Shown here: one piece after another, positions 14,497-16,417 of the stretch
How positions within the stretch are numbered: position 1 is the stretch's first letter
Layout of the letters: the number at the start of each line of letters is the position of its first letter
Assembly (NCBI GenBank): GCA_002083565.1
Contig: MSXM01000045.1
Coordinates: 13,094-29,510 of the forward strand
Length of the DNA stretch: 16,417 nt
From: Nitrospira sp. ST-bin4
GTDB lineage: Bacteria; Nitrospirota; Nitrospiria; Nitrospirales; Nitrospiraceae
Reading direction: 5' to 3'
Made by a program: the position numbers and the translations under genes
Notes under the pieces: generated by a model
The model's database searches: none
Told to the model about the DNA's origin: nothing
What the model saw: the letters and a program-made list of their open reading frames with translations, nothing else

Positions 14497-16417
14497 CGAA
14501 CCCCTCCTGCGACACCTGTGATCGCTCTCCACCTTGCATCAGCGGTTCCGTCGATGACGGACAGGCCGCAGATCGAGCATCCAAGACCCGCCGAATCCTG
14601 TGCGCCAGATCCTGCACGATGAGCGGCTTCGGAACGACGTCGACAATTCCATTCACATGATCACCTTCATCAGACAGCGCCTGCTCCGAACCGGCGCAGA
14701 GGATCACCGGCAGATCCGGCCTCAGTTGTCGGCACCGGTGAGCCAAACGATCCGCCGACATATCAGGCAGGGTCAGGTCGGCAATCAAGAGATCCACGCG
14801 TTGCGGAGCAAGATGGAACGCCTGCCAGGCCGCTGTACCGCTGGTCAGTACGATCAGACGGTACCCGAGCGACTCCAGCATGCTCTGTCCGGACTGGACA
14901 AAAGATTCTTCGGCCGCGACGAACAGGACGCATTCGTGTCCGCGCGGGAGCGAGTCATTTGGCGCAGGAACCGCTACGGTAGGACGAGACAGCGCGGGAA
15001 TATAGACCGACACTACTGTGCCGACATCGATCTGACTGTCAATTACGATGCTCCCTCCATGCGCCGTCACAATTCCATGGACGACGGACAACCCCATTCC
15101 ACGGCCCTCACCCAATGGCTTGCCGGAAAAGAACGGCTCGAAGATTCGATCGGCAACCGCCGGTTCCATGCCTTCGCCCGAATCTCGAACAGTCAAACAG
15201 GCGTAGCGTCCGGCTGGAAGTCGGCCCGACGGCGTGATCTGATCGGTCTCGATCTCCTTGTCGTGGAGATGCAATTCCAGAATTCCGCCGGTCTTCCTCA
15301 TGGCATGGATGGCATTGTCCGCCAAATTCATGATCATCTGATGCATCTGAGCCGTATCGGCCAACACAGGACTGGTTGATGTATCGATCTGCTCTTTGAG
15401 TTCGATCGAGGAGGGGATCGCTGAACGCAGCGGCTTGATCGCTTCTTTGACCAACAAATGGAGAGGAAGGGGATGCCGGACTTGTTCGCTTTGCCGGCTG
15501 AACGTCAATAGCTGATGGACCAGCTCACGCGATTCCATTCCGGCGGACAGCACTTGTTGGATATAGTGATGCGCCTTGTTGTCTTTGGGGATCAATGGAA
15601 GTGCCAGATGGCTGAAACCGAGCACCGCCGTCAGGCTGTTGTTGAACTCATGCGCAATGCCGCCTGAGAGTGTGCTGATCGCCGTCATCTTCGACGCAAT
15701 GCGCAGAGACGCTTCGACCTTCTTGCGATCGGTGATATCGATGACGATCCCGATCGTGCGGCTGGGCACAGGCGCAGTCCCTTCTCTCTCAAACCAGGTG
15801 CGGACATTCAGGCTGACATGCCGAACTTCCCCGTCCGGTCTGACAATCCGGTGTTCGATCTGGAACTGCCCATTGCCCGCCGGGTCATGGGCTTCCTTGA
15901 CCGCAGAAAATACTTTCTCTCGATCGTTTTCATGGACGAGTTCGACATGGCGTTGAAGAAGGCCGGGCTCATCCGCCCTCACACCGTAGATTGACCGCAG
16001 AACCGGCGACCAATAGAGCCTGTCAGCTTGGTGATCATGCTCAAAGATACCGACCTGCGCGGTACGAACAGCGAAATCGAGTCGTTCTTCGCTGTCCCGG
16101 AGCTGACGTTCCGCCTCACGTCGGGCTGTGATATCAATGACCGCGACCAGCAGCGAGGTCCCCGAAGCCATGACGACGGGGTTTAGACCGATCTCGACAG
16201 GAAACTCGGAACCATCGTGACGCAGCCCGCGCAACTCCATCCCGTGCCCCATGGGACGGGCACCGGAGGTTGACAACGACTCTGCCCTCGCCATTTCAAG
16301 AGCCGTGCGGTCGCGCGCTGGAAAGAGCGTAGCCACCGGCCTGCCCAGCAATTCGTCGTGAGAATAGCCGAACATATGTTCAATCTGCGTATTGGCCATC
16401 GAAATGACGCCGTCCTG
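14474..16417 (-). CDS. Hybrid histidine kinase, PAS-PAS-HisKA-HATPase-receiver (partial, N-terminus beyond window)
   Basis: This is a sensor kinase cut by the right edge: 647 residues are visible, and the frame stays open upstream of the first ATG (16399) inside a PAS fold, so the true start lies outside. Counting from the first codon at 16417, a PAS domain covers about 1-98 (FGYSHDELLGRP). A PAS/PAC domain of the PAS_3 type covers about 108-230, ending GIVIDITDRKK. HisKA contains H256 in SGGIAHEFNNSL. The HATPase domain has NLADNAIHAM, DSGEGM, FEPFFSGK and GRGMGLSVVHG. A C-terminal receiver at about 494-612 has phosphoacceptor D547 (LIADLTLPD) and K597 (VPKPL), but the acidic pair is changed to Ala-Ala (FVAAEE). 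No transmembrane helix is visible in this part. The gene overlaps the downstream response regulator. Signal unknown. Confidence 0.92.
   Translation of the reverse strand, partial: QDGVISMANTQIEHMFGYSHDELLGRPVATLFPARDRTALEMARAESLSTSGARPMGHGMELRGLRHDGSEFPVEIGLNPVVMASGTSLLVAVIDITARREAERQLRDSEERLDFAVRTAQVGIFEHDHQADRLYWSPVLRSIYGVRADEPGLLQRHVELVHENDREKVFSAVKEAHDPAGNGQFQIEHRIVRPDGEVRHVSLNVRTWFEREGTAPVPSRTIGIVIDITDRKKVEASLRIASKMTAISTLSGGIAHEFNNSLTAVLGFSHLALPLIPKDNKAHHYIQQVLSAGMESRELVHQLLTFSRQSEQVRHPLPLHLLVKEAIKPLRSAIPSSIELKEQIDTSTSPVLADTAQMHQMIMNLADNAIHAMRKTGGILELHLHDKEIETDQITPSGRLPAGRYACLTVRDSGEGMEPAVADRIFEPFFSGKPLGEGRGMGLSVVHGIVTAHGGSIVIDSQIDVGTVVSVYIPALSRPTVAVPAPNDSLPRGHECVLFVAAEESFVQSGQSMLESLGYRLIVLTSGTAAWQAFHLAPQRVDLLIADLTLPDMSADRLAHRCRQLRPDLPVILCAGSEQALSDEGDHVNGIVDVVPKPLIVQDLAHRIRRVLDARSAACPSSTEPLMQGGERSQVSQEGFDAVSSRY
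14503..14508 (-). promoter_or_regulatory. Ribosome binding site of the response regulator
   Basis: A perfect AGGAGG on the minus strand, 6 nt before the ATG at 14496, lying inside the 3' end of the kinase gene. It fixes the start and suggests strong, independent initiation of the small regulator relative to the kinase. Confidence 0.8.

Noticed and set aside
1..16417. Search for tRNA or rRNA genes, CRISPR arrays, insertion sequences, integrases or attachment sites
   Set aside because: Nothing with the needed sequence patterns was seen. The window looks like stable chromosomal core, not a mobile island.

Overview
The window looks like a chromosomal stretch from a moderately GC-rich, Gram-negative bacterium. 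Gene order and protein character suggest a member of Nitrospirota, most likely a Nitrospira-like nitrite or ammonia oxidiser. This is inferred from the unusual complex I cluster and general protein style; there is no rRNA or other marker gene here to prove it.

Region 1 (positions 1-8945, all minus strand, transcribed right to left) is a tightly packed respiratory complex I operon: nuoA, nuoB, nuoC, nuoD, nuoG, nuoI, nuoJ, nuoK and nuoL, with nuoL running off the left edge. Gaps are 6-42 bp except 91 bp before nuoG. The genes for the NADH-oxidising module (nuoE, nuoF) and for the quinone-site membrane subunit (nuoH) are absent from their usual places. NuoG has a formate dehydrogenase/hydrogenase-like set of iron-sulfur motifs, and NuoL carries an insertion of about 26-29 residues in its lateral helix. 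Together these features point to the '2M' type of complex I (two NuoM pumps). It may exchange electrons with ferredoxin or another low-potential carrier rather than NADH, possibly by reverse electron transport.

Region 2 (8946-9585) is a 640 bp divergent intergenic region. It holds a plausible nuo promoter (minus strand), a good extended -10 promoter for the next gene (plus strand) and a strong imperfect hairpin, but no convincing gene.

Region 3 (9586-13614, plus strand) has a secreted OmpA/MotB-domain envelope protein with two FlgT-like repeats and a long disordered tail, then a large hairpin, then priA. The PriA protein keeps its zinc-binding cysteines but has lost the helicase motifs, including Walker A and the arginine-finger motif, so it is probably not an active helicase. 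Its promoter placement suggests a leaderless mRNA.

Region 4 (13617-16417, minus strand) is a signalling group. A hybrid histidine kinase (PAS-PAS-HisKA-HATPase-receiver), truncated by the right edge, overlaps a single-domain response regulator. A small four-helix membrane protein of unknown function follows and meets priA tail to tail. The kinase's receiver domain has lost two acidic-pocket residues, whereas the separate response regulator is intact and may be the real phosphoacceptor.
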